Shown: positions 46,331-56,022 of the stretch, piece by piece
Layout of the letters: each line of letters opens with the position of its first letter
Numbering within the stretch: position 1 is the stretch's first letter
Source: Polytrichum commune
Taxonomy: Eukaryota > Streptophyta > Polytrichopsida > Polytrichales > Polytrichaceae
DNA length: 60,000 nt
NCBI GenBank assembly: GCA_950295325.1
Contig: OX485808.1
Coordinates: 37,532,527-37,592,526, forward strand
Direction: 5' to 3'
The notes under the pieces: model-generated
What the model saw: only the letters and a program-made list of their open reading frames with translations
Told to the model about the DNA's origin: nothing
Databases searched by the model: none
Made by a program: the position numbers and the translations under genes

Positions 46331-47426
46331 GTTTCGGTCGATCGACCCAAAGTATTGCAATGTGCATTTAACATTTGGAGGATTGACCCAAACATTTACT
46401 TAATTTTCAAAGTCGTTTTAAAAGATCTTTTAGATTTTAAAGTGTGGTTTAGGTGGTCACCCTGTAATGTTTGGGTCGAGCGACCCAAACATGATGAGGC
46501 TGCAAATTTAGGTATCTCAACACATTCATTTCAGACTGCAATGTTTGGGTCGAACGACCCAAACAATTACTTAATTTTGGAAGTTCTTTTATATTTTACA
46601 ATGTGGTTTAGTTCTTCTCCCTGTAATGTTTGGGTCGAGCGACCCAAATATGTTAGGCTGCAAATTTAGGTAGCTCAACCCATTCATTTCAGACTGCAAT
46701 GTTTGGGTCGAACGACCCAAACATTCACTTAATTTTCAAAGTTCTTTTATATTTTACAATGTGGTTTAGTTCTTCTCCCTGTAATGTTTGGGTCGAGCGA
46801 CCCAAATATGTTAGGCTGCAAATTTAGGTAGCTCAACCCATTCATTTCAGACTGCAATGTTTGGGTCGAACGACCCAAACAATTACTTAATTTTCAAATT
46901 TCTCTTTTATTTTACAATGTGCTTTAGTTCTTCTCCCTGTAATGTTTGGGTCGACCGACCGAAACATGTTAGGTTGCAAATTTAGGTAGCTCAACCCAAT
47001 CATTTCAGACTGCAATGTTTGGGTCGAACGACCCAAACATTCACTTAATTTTCAAAGTTCTTTTATATTTTACAATGTGGTTTAGTTCTTCTCCCTGTAA
47101 TGTTTGGGTCGAGCGACCCAAACATGTTAGGCTGCAAATTTAGGTACCTCAACCCAGTCATTTCAGTTTGCAATGTTTGGGTCGAACGACCCAAACATTT
47201 ACTTAATTTTTGAAGTTCTTTTATATTTTACAATGTGGTTTAGTTCTTCTCCCTGTAATGTTTGGGTCGAGCGACCCAAACATAATGAGGCTCCAATGTT
47301 TGGGTCGCTCGACCCAAACAAGAGGCTGCAATGTTTGGGTCGAACGACCCAAACATTTAGTTCATTTTAGGCTGCAATTCAAATATTTATTATATTTTAA
47401 TATGAGTTTGGGTCGTCTCCCCAAAC
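46331..47426. repeat. Palindrome array, 158-bp unit with two palindromes (upstream of the ParB-like gene)
   Basis: Palindromes with centre AG start at 46469, 46628, 46786, 47102 and 47260, with a centre-AC copy in the same series at 46944. Copies with centre AA start at 46543, 46701, 46859, 47017 and 47175. Each series has a 158-159 bp period and the two interleave at 73-75 and 83-85 bp. Extra copies start at 47298 (CT) and 47333 (AA). Degenerate copies lie at 46331 and near 47405. The spacers share TACAATGTGGTTTAGTTCTT and GGCTGCAAATTTAGGTA. The array sits directly 5' of the first coding exon, in its 5' UTR, 5' intron or promoter. Confidence 0.95.
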
Positions 47427-47949
47427 TACTGTGTTTCCAGATGCATGTTTAATGCTTCGGCAACATATACAATGCTTATGCATTGTATATGTAACAGGAA
47501 CCTAAAGGGAATGATGCAAATTGTGTGCACTGATGCAAATTGCTTACCTTGTCTTTCAAACTCTTGAAAGCTGCTCTCACAATCTGCTTCTTACAACCAG
47601 ACTCAGAAACTCTGTTGTGGCACTAAAGAACAACTCTCACAAAGATCTCAGAAACACAATGAATCTCTCAAGCACCCTAAAACTTTCTCACAAACCCCCT
47701 GATTCTTGCAAACTCAGGCCTAATTTGAAAGACCTCTACATTTCTATCACACTCGACCGTGCTCACTTCTACTCAACCTAAAATCACTCCATGCATGAAT
47801 TTTACAAAACAAGTAAGGAGTTCAACACAATAAACCGCTCCGAACTCACTCAAAGCTAACACTCTGGACCAAGAAGAGAGAATAAGAAGAGGAAGACAAT
47901 AACACGAGGAATAGAATGAGAGAAGAGGAGGAGAAGCATCAGAGAGGAG

Positions 47950-48450
47950 GAGAGGAATGAAGGAGAAAGAAGAATGAAGGGAAGCGGCGCGACCAAGACA
48001 AAAGCAAAAGGTGCGAGAGGAAGCGCTTGGCGCGGCGCTATGGAAAGCGGCGGCGGCGTTTCCAAGAGCGGCGCTTGGCGCGGCGCTATGGAAAGCGGCG
48101 GCGGCGTTTCCAAGAGCGGCGCTTGGCGCGGAGGAAGAGAGGAAGAAAAAAAGAGAAAGAAAAAAGAGGAGGGGAGAGAAGGAGAGAGCGGAAGGGGTCA
48201 CCCTAAACCCTCGAATCCGGGCCATTAGATTGCGCCGGGCCCATCAACGGCTCAGAAGCCTCGCGGGCCAACACCTTGCCAGGTGTCGACACCTCCTTGG
48301 TTTAGGTGGTTGCCCGCGAGGCTTGTGGTGTTGACACCTGCCACCCTAGGGAGATTGCCTTCCTGGTTGTCCTTGCCCCTAGGTGCGGGACATAGGAGGG
48401 CCGGCGCCTCTCTTGGCCGCCCGGCCCCGGCCTTCTAACCCGCTATTCAT
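47950..48450. promoter_or_regulatory. GC-rich island with 48-bp tandem repeat, candidate promoter of the minus-strand unit
   Basis: In otherwise AT-rich DNA this stretch is GC- and CpG-rich. A 48-bp unit starting GCTTGGCGCGGCGCTATGGA repeats at 48025 and 48073, with a third start at 48121. It is preceded by GA-rich purine DNA (47870-48000), which on the minus strand is a long CT-rich tract such as is common in plant 5' UTRs. It lies ~1.6 kb upstream of the ParB-like ATG. A minus-strand frame across it (48225-47773) is low complexity and probably not a protein. Confidence 0.4.
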
Positions 48451-48977
48451 TAGCGGCAATTCAATACCAGTCAAAAACCTACGTGGACTAAGGTATTCCA
48501 CAAAATTAACACCATCACCAACTCATATTTTAATGGTGTTCAATTGAATGATCACCCGTTGGAATTGATAACATCGTTGAATGTAGCCATTATCGTTTTG
48601 GTGTATGAATAATGTAATTTATGGAATCATATGAGAGTGTTACAAAGTCTAAGAGGAGTAAGTCATAATTATATTGCAATCCACAAAGGCAATTACACGG
48701 TGCAATAATATAAATATGGTAACCATTCACATGGTTAACAGTTTAGGATTATGTATTGTAATTTATATGATGGTTGTTGGTAGAGGACAATGCTCTAGTC
48801 TATAATGGATACCCTAACAAGTAGCATTAGAGTGAACATTAATATATGTACTTAGAAGTTCACATTTGAAGTACATGGGAGAAACAAATGATTACAAATG
48901 TATCTACTGCAACCCCATGGAGTTCACATATCATATGAAGTCATTTAAACATTCAGTTTGATGTTTGATGATGCCTG

Positions 48978-49014
48978 AACCCTAAACCCTAAACCCTAAA
49001 CCCTAAACCTTAAA
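48978..49014. repeat. Interstitial telomere-type repeat (CCCTAAA)n
   Basis: Four perfect CCCTAAA units in a row plus a degenerate one. This is the Arabidopsis-type telomere motif, which also acts as a telo-box in plant promoters. It lies in the central region between the divergent genes of the element. Confidence 0.9.
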
Positions 49015-49825
49015 CAACACAAACCATAACTGGATGGCACATAGGTCAAATGACATGGGCCTTGGTGCTTGTAGTTTCCAATACAAATGTATATTGTCAT
49101 CACAACATCCTAATTCACAAACGTGAAAGATGGATGTGTGGTTTTTCACGAATGAACGCACTAAAGGAAATAAACGATATTGTGCTCACAAGTAGGTGAT
49201 ACAATATTAACCTATAACCTTGTCAACTGGTAAGAAAAGCATAAGAACTAGATTATAATGGATAGGATGTTGTTCATGTTAACATGTTATTTGGAATAGT
49301 GAAATATTATATATTAATTTAAAGTAGATTTCATGTTGTGAATGATATGAGGACATACCTTTTGAACTTTGCATGTTTTGCTCACACACATTGGTAGAGT
49401 TCAAGGGACTTCACGATAGGTTCAAACATCCTTGGAAGATTGAACGTGCCAAATGTCATTTGTGGTTTAGGGTTCCATTAATGACTTCCACATAGGTACT
49501 AGGTTATTGTCACACTTGGAGTCTTGAGGATGAAGCAATATTGGGTGCACACATTACAACACAACATATGTTCTTTTAATTAGCAGAAATTGAAAGTTGG
49601 CCAAATTATTCAAGTTTGTCATGGCATTAATTATTTGTTTTCAAAATATAAGTCCTCATGTGAGAGTCTAAATAATAGCATTAACTATTATATTTAGTGA
49701 CTTTTAGTATATGAAGTTTTATAATACATGCACATCTTTTGTCAATATATTGTTTGAAATATACCATAATGTTTGACTACAAGTAGAGTAAAACCCCTTA
49801 ATAGATATAATCTTACATATTGTCA

Positions 49826-50040
49826 TAGGGTTATTGGTATTTAGTGTATGCGTTCATATGTAGTGTATCAAAACCTTTATATCCTTTTTAGTTATATGAT
49901 AGTTAGTGTTTGATACACTTAAAACGAACGCATACACTTCCCATTACTAACCCTATGAGAGTAAGTAACATTAAATGTAAACTCAAACACTAAATATCCA
50001 CTATGGTGATATATGGAAGTTACATATAGGGATTTAGTAT
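49826..50040. repeat. Inverted repeat, member of a dispersed family
   Basis: CATAGGGTTATTGGTATTTA (49826) and the downstream TACTAACCCTATG (about 49950) form imperfect inverted arms that also share GTGTATGCGTTC and GTGTATCAAA. The right part, in reverse, matches 57290-57430, where GAGTTTACATTTAATGTTAC and CATAGGGTTATTGATATTTA recur. It is a foldback or MITE family with one copy inside the big element. Confidence 0.6.
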
Positions 50041-50579
50041 TAGTAAGGATGTGAGAAAAATATACAACAATGATAAAAGGAGAAAGGAGATGGCAATAGG
50101 GAAGGTGGTGGTGTATTCATGTATAAAACTAATTATGAAAGAGTTGAAGAATAGTGTTGACCAAGTTAGGGTGGTAACAACTTTAAATATATGTTGAATT
50201 ATTCATTTGGTGGTTGGGGCAACGAAGAGCCAAGCTAAATATACATTCTCTATTATTGACAAGAAGCGGGAAATTGAGTCAGAAGGTTTGAATTAACATC
50301 CAAAGGAGACCAGGTGGGAAAGGCATCCAAAGAGGATGCCCAAAGCGGAGGCGGGTAGTATAAAGAGCCCAACCCCCCCAAATGCTGGTTCTTTCTTTCA
50401 TGTCCCAATCCTGAGATTGCTGCAAGCTCTCTAAGTTGGAGCTGTAATACACGGTTTGTATACGCTTCCATTCATGAGCAGCTAATTACAACAAGCATCT
50501 ATGAGTTCAGTTGTCCCAAATAGGTTATAAATAGATTAATAGAGCATCACCCGAATAAATAGGCGGATTTTGCGGAATT

Positions 50580-51694
50580 GTTTGGGTCGGTCGACCCAAA
50601 CCCAGCCTTACAGTGTGGGTGCTCTCTGTATTGAGCCAGAACCCATCCTGCCTCAAGGTTTGGGTCGATCGACCCAAACCCAGCCCTACAGTGTAGGTGC
50701 TCACTGTTGTGAGCCTGAACCCATCCTGCCTCATGGTTTGGGTCGATCGACCCAAACCCAGCCCTACAGTGTGGGTGCTCACTGTTGTGAGCCTGAACCC
50801 ATCCTGCCTCATGGTTTGGGTCGGTCGACCCAAACCCAGCCTTACAGTGTGGGTGCTCTCTGTTGTGAGCCTGAACCCATCCTGCCAAAAGGTTTGGGTC
50901 GGTCGACCCAAACCCAGCCCTACAGTGTGGGTGCTCTCTGTTGTGAGCCTGAACCCATCCTGCCTCATGGTTTGGGTCGATCGACCCAAACCCAGCCCTA
51001 CAGTGTGGGTGCTCTCTGTTGTGAGCCTGAACCCATCCTGCCTCATGGTTTGGGTCGATCGACCCAAACCCAGCCCTACAGTGTGGGTGCTCACTGTTGT
51101 GAGCCTGAACCCATCCTGCCAAAAGGTTTGGGTCGGTCGACCCAAACCCAGCCCTACAGTGTGGGTGCTCACTGTTGTGAGCCTGAACCCATCCTGCCAA
51201 AAGGTTTGGGTGGGTCGACCCAAACCCAACCCTACAGTGTGGGTGCTCTTTGTTGTGAGCCTGAACCCCTCCTGCCTCAAGGTTTGGGTCGGTCGACCCA
51301 AACCCAGCCCTACAGTGTGGGTGCTCATTGTTGTGAGCCTGAACCCATCCTGCCTCATGGTTTGGGTCGATCGACCCAAACCTAGCCCTACACTGTGGGT
51401 GCTCACTGTTGTGAGCCTGAACCCATCCTGCAAAAAGGTTTGGGTCGCTCGACCCAAACCCAGCCCTCTAAGTGTGGGTGCTCCCTGTCGTGACCCAAAA
51501 CCCATTCTGCCAAAAGGTTTGGGTCGCTCGACCCAAACCCAGCCCCTAAGTGTGGATGCTGTCTGTAGTGAGCCTAAACCCATCCTGCCAGAAGGTTTGG
51601 GTCGCTCGACCCAAATCCAGCGCCTAAGTGTGGGTGCTCTCTGTATTGAGCCTGAACCCATCCTCCCAAAAGGTTTGGGTCGCTCGACCCAAAC
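50580..51694. repeat. Palindrome array, 78-bp period, fifteen copies (upstream of the transposase gene)
   Basis: Palindromes start at 50580, 50658, 50736, 50814, 50892, 50970, 51048, 51126, 51204, 51282, 51360, 51438, 51517, 51595 and 51673; the spacing is 78 bp except one 79. The centres, in order, are GT, AT, AT, GT, GT, AT, AT, GT, GT, GT, AT, CT, CT, CT, CT. The copy at 51204 has one altered arm base. The spacer (CAGCCCTACAGTGTGGGTGC, TGAGCCTGAACCCATCCTGC) is unlike those of the other arrays. The array ends ~210 bp before the transposase ATG. Confidence 0.97.
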
Positions 51695-51907
51695 CCAGCC
51701 TCTAAGTGTGGTTGGGATCTGGGTGCCGGTGTGGCCACTGGCCTTCCGAAACCTTTACAAGCCCAATGGCATAGCAGTCATATGAACTTGTATGAGCACT
51801 GAGTATTTGCAATTTTGTTTATATATGATGGTTTTTTTGTTCTTCGATTTGAACCTACAATTTTTGTGATTTTAAGACAATGTTCAATGTTCATGTGTGT
51901 AGGCAGA

Positions 51908-54900
51908 ATGGATGGGTTTAGTGAAATAGGGGATTGGTCATCTGATGACATGGCCACTTGGCCATCTGCATCTGATGATGACCTAGACATTGTCGGGGAG
52001 GCTACTATGGCTGACAGTGCGGATGAAGATCATTTGGATTTACCTTCGTCTTCCGTACCGCAGTGTCCCATTGTTGAATGTACGGGACTTTCAAGGGCTT
52101 CGTGGGTGAATTTGGAGGTGATACTTCTTAACGATAGTGGAGTTGTTGTGGCGGAGGGGATTTGCCGTAACACCCATCCGCAAGATTGCATTGATGAAAA
52201 CCCGCTTGGCACTGAGGACGTTGGGGTTGTCATATTGGAGTCGGTCGTTCATTCCGAGGTGGATCCCACTCATAGGTTCTCCCTCCGCAGGTGGCCATTG
52301 AGGAATGTCACAATTGATGGAGTTAGCTTGCGTGAACATGAGCAACGACACATGCAAATCGAAAAGGAGGTGCAATCAAACATGCGGCCGCGCAAGGGTC
52401 AAAGAAAGTACGATACATTGGCACGTCCTGCTCCGTCTGCAACTGATTGTAAACGTCAAAGGTTGCTCGGGGAGGAGTCCATTAGAGAAGTTGCCACAAA
52501 GGATTGTTGTGTGCATCGTTGTTGCCAATTGTTTCCAAGGGATAAATTGAAGGTCATCCGCGAAGAAATGTGGCTTGGAGATTTCCGTCTAAGATCCACA
52601 AGAAAACTTGATGTCCATAGGGCGATACATGTGAATGGGACGGGTCGCAAGGTCATCACCATTGAAAGCATAGACGTGTGTTGTAAGGCATGGTACACCA
52701 TTCACGGTGTGTCGAAATCGGACTTTTATAGACAAGCTGCTTATGCCAAGGAAGGCCGCCGGTCCCGTCACCATGGTAACGTGGGTTTAAAGAAGCCTAG
52801 GGAAGCAACAAGGCAAGCAACGGTCACTCTAGCAACCATCATTGTCCCTCTTGCCGATGCAATGCCGCACAAAACACGCACACTCACAACCGGTGAAAAG
52901 GTTGTGGAGAAAGTTCTTCCCACAGGCACAAAATGGAAAGACATATTGTTGGACGTTAATGCAGTTGGCGAGAAGATTGGGTTGGAGCCAATTTCATTGT
53001 CAAAATTGAGTGCAATCAAGAAACAAAACTTTAGCGAATATATTACAAAAAGACGAGGGGACAAATTTGCCAGGTGCTCTAATTGCGAGAAGTTGAAGCG
53101 CCTCCGGGATGCACACACGATGGGCACCGAGTCATATGCAGCGCATCAATTGAACTATTTCAAGCACGTAAACATGCAAGAGGCACACCGTAATGATTAC
53201 TACACAAATAGAGCTTTGTCCATCTCCAGGCCCTTGGAGGTTCTTACGGTCATCCATGACAAAATGGACCATGCCAAAACAGCCTCCCCATGTTTTGCAA
53301 ATCGAATCAAGGCCACGGATGGGTTTTTCAAGTTGCCTGTATCGGTTACAGGTGAACTTCGAAACAATGTCATGACATACCCTAAATGTTGTTGTATTTT
53401 ATTCCGTGATGTACTGGAGAACATGGATTCCTTCATAATGGTTTATTCATACATAGATGCTAATCACGTTGGGTTGGCATTGCAGGAATGATTGCACATG
53501 GACACGGTGATGTCAAATTTGCTCATTATGCTCTTGATTTGTATCCAGCGGATTCAAACCACACGATAGGATCATTTGCAAGGCTTTTACGTGATTTAGA
53601 GAAACCACCAGCCTATTCTTCAGGATTGTTATTTGAGAACACGGGTTCAACACCTTTATATGAAGCGGTGTTGGATGGAAAAGATGTATGCTTGCATTCG
53701 TTGCCCGAGCCACCCAATGAACCCGTGATTGCCAAGAAGTTGCCTCCAACTTTGCGTGTCCAATTGGACAATTGTGCCAAGGACAATAAAAGCAGATATG
53801 TATTTGCATATTGGTCGTTGTTGGTTGCGAAAGGCATTTTCAAGGAGGTTTTTGTGTCCTTCCTATTGGTAGGCCACACGCACGATGATATTGATGCATC
53901 TTTTGGGCGGTGGAGCATGAAGTTGCGGGAGGAGGATTTCCCTACAATTCCATTATTGATGAAGTCGTACATGGATTTGGAGAACGTTCCCGTCATCCCC
54001 CATATGATTGAGGAGGTGCCAGACTTCAAGGCATTTATAGAACCTTATATTCGAAGTGGAGCTCACCGATTGATCGGGCATACGAAGGCACAACAATTCC
54101 GCTTCTATATGCGTGACGATGGTGTCCCGGCCATGCAATACAAGTTGTTGTGCACGTCACAAGACTGGAGCCCGCCGGAGGGTCTTCTTGTGTGGCGCGT
54201 GGATGCGGATGGAAAGACCATGTTACCGGATGGGGAGCCTAGGCCTTGTAAGCCAATAGCCATGAAGAATTTGGAGGATATTTTGAAAGGTATATCAGGC
54301 TTCATACAATATTGGGAGAGTTTGAAAATAGCGGATGTTGGCGGATCATGTTGGCATCGTTATGGGAGTTGGATACATTATTGGACACGTGTTCGTGCCG
54401 CCTTGGCAGACCTCCACCAAGATAGCCCTCATACTTTGAGGCATGGATTTTGGCCACAAACACGAGTCGATGTACAAGCTTCAGAGCCTAGTCTTTTGGG
54501 AAATGGAGAGGTTCGAGAGGAGTTTGATGTGGACGACCATTACGTGGGGCCTGCTAGTAGTCGTCCCCCACCATCTTTCCGCATTGCAGTGGATTGTCAT
54601 GAAGGTTATATGCTCATTTTGCGTCCTGGAGACGAGACATATGCGAAGCCAGTGTGGGTGGCAAGAGCTTTGTCCAATCCCAATTTTGTAACTTCCAGCC
54701 CTCATTTTCGACAAATACAAGTGGAGTACTATCGACCGACAGCAAGGAATGAAGATGTGATTCGGCATTATACAGGCTGGGATACAAACCCTAACTTTCG
54801 GTGGAAGGTGGATTCTGAGCACGGTCCATCTTGGGTAGATACAGATTCCATATTCATAGCATGGAAACCACGGAAACACCATAGTGGATCAGTGTCCATC

Positions 54901-54972
54901 CCTCAAAAGTACATAACTTTTGCAAAAGACAACCTTGCTCGGATTGCAGAAGAAGCAACCCACGTTGAATGA
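51908..54972 (+). CDS. Candidate DDD/E transposase of the large element
   Basis: Exons 51908-53405 and 53486-54972 (inferred intron 53406-53485, CC|GTGATG...TTGCAG) give 994 residues; this is the only nearby GT/AG pair I judged to restore frame with a plausible junction. The start ATG at 51908 follows TGTGTAGGCAG and gives MDGFSEIGDWSSDDMATWPS, an acidic start. A Cys cluster (DCCVHRCCQLFPRDKLKVIR, near residue 200) comes first. The core has MDHAKT (Asp ~454), VQLDNCAKDNKSR (Asp ~594) and FLLVGHTHDDIDASFG (Asp 633/634/636), an arrangement seen in the widespread DUF7869-type proteins and consistent with an RNase H-like nuclease. The C-terminal 300 residues are conserved in the second copy (59101-59997). 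No stops disrupt the frame, so it may be active. The family assignment is from memory. Confidence 0.75.
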
Positions 54973-55502
54973 GAAGTTGGTAGGATTGTGTTAGCATGAT
55001 TATAGTTTAATACGTAATTATAGCAATATAAATTACACATATGTGTGCTCTTCAAAATTGGGGCAGAGTTTGGGTAGAACTTACGAATACTATATTGTTT
55101 GGAGTTGGATGAATATCCATTTACTATATTTCAAGCTGCAATTGAAGTTCATCTTATTATTATGCTTGGGACTATATTCTCGAATGAAGAAACATGCATT
55201 TATTACATGCACTTTGTATGTTGCAATGTCTATATTCTATTGAACATGCTAATAATAGAAATCATTTTATATATATTTTTGGGTGAAACTTGTTTGAAGT
55301 GCTCTACCCAATGTGTTTTTGTTGATGAAGTTGGTGTCGAGTGCTCTACCATATGTGCTTATGTCCGCACATCATAGATTTGGGATATTAGAACATATAA
55401 TATAATTGAGATTGTTGACAATATAGTTTCGGGCCTCTTCAAGTTCTTTGATCCATATATTAATTTGAGACTAGAGAAAGTCTCAATTTAACGAATATAG
55501 TG
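54973..55502. other. Right terminal non-coding part of the element
   Basis: 3' UTR and subterminal sequence, AT-rich, ending in GAGACTAGAGAAAGTCTC, a small stem just inside the inverted end; the 253-bp derivative has the same stem (GAGACAAGAGAAAGTCTC). No tandem palindromes occur at this end. Confidence 0.65.
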
Positions 55503-55741
55503 TTTAAATAAATATCCTACTTATCACCATTTTCCTCCACCCTATAGGTAATTATACATTCCATATTTGTGCGGTATATAATGGAGCCTAATGTAGAGCT
55601 AAACGTAAAGAATTAAATTATACATGCTTGAGTTTATACATATGAAGACTCTTGCCAATGTAGCTACTACCAAATTTCAGCAGTACATAGATGAAGTAGT
55701 TACTACTGGGTGTTGCACTTGGTTAAGGTAGATGACTTATA

Positions 55742-56022
55742 CTCCCTCTGTCCCAAAATGATTGTCCGTGTTCCTAAGTTTGGCGAGATTAAGGCCCGTT
55801 GACCATTGACGGAGTAGTTGTTAGTATGACTCTTAAAATAAAAAACAACTACTCCAAAACTCCCCTTGAAGTTGCGGTGTCAAAAGACTTCTTGATGATG
55901 AAAGTTTGGCGTGACAATATTTGACTTTGAGCCTCAAATTTCTAGCCGGGCAGATAAACTAAACAATCATTTCGGGACAAAAAAATCCAGGAGGTAGGGC
56001 AATCATTATGGGACAGAGGGAG
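55742..56022. mobile_element. Stowaway-type MITE
   Basis: 281 bp with ends CTCCCTCTGTCCCAAAATG and CATTATGGGACAGAGGGAG. CTCCCTC(C/T)GT with the TA-side flank (TTATA|CTCCC) is the plant Stowaway/Tc1-mariner signature. The interior is non-coding. It lies 240 bp beyond the right end of the big element, in host flank. Confidence 0.85.

Larger units (their letters stand above)
38875..55502 (+). mobile_element. 16.6-kb CACTA-ended transposon with ParB-like gene and palindrome arrays
   Basis: The left end is CACTATATTCGTTAAATTGA at 38875 and the right end is its exact complement, finishing at 55502; at least 26 bp match. The 253-bp derivative at 4833-5085 pairs the same left and right ends, showing that they belong to one element. 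The contents are divergent gene units, subterminal repeats and 38 palindromes. CACTA ends and subterminal repeats recall the CMC (En/Spm) superfamily, but the transposase-like protein does not show a standard TNP2 profile to my eye. Flanks are A-rich on the left and T-rich on the right; AAATAAATA lies 4 bp outside the left end and 3 bp outside the right. A clean short target duplication is not visible. Confidence 0.8.

Noticed and set aside
47773-48225. Minus-strand frame with Ser/Leu/Ala repeats
   Set aside because: Low-complexity product of the CT-rich tract and the 48-bp GC-rich tandem repeat; no motif and no homologue seen.
50580-51694. CRISPR array
   Set aside because: Repeats with regular spacing, but the 'spacers' are themselves near-identical and the repeat is a palindrome in a eukaryotic transposon. 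It is a tandem satellite-like array.
50525-51785. Long open frames on both strands (up to ~378 codons) with repeated LGRSTQTQPYSVG-like or WVDRPKPSPTVWV-like units
   Set aside because: The 78-bp period is a multiple of three and the unit lacks stops in several frames, so long frames appear on both strands by default. Nothing suggests a protein.
38862-55514. AAATAAATA on both sides of the 16.6-kb element as a 9-bp target duplication
   Set aside because: The sequence is low complexity, is offset differently from each end (4 bp and 3 bp), and the 253-bp derivative fits a 2-bp duplication instead.
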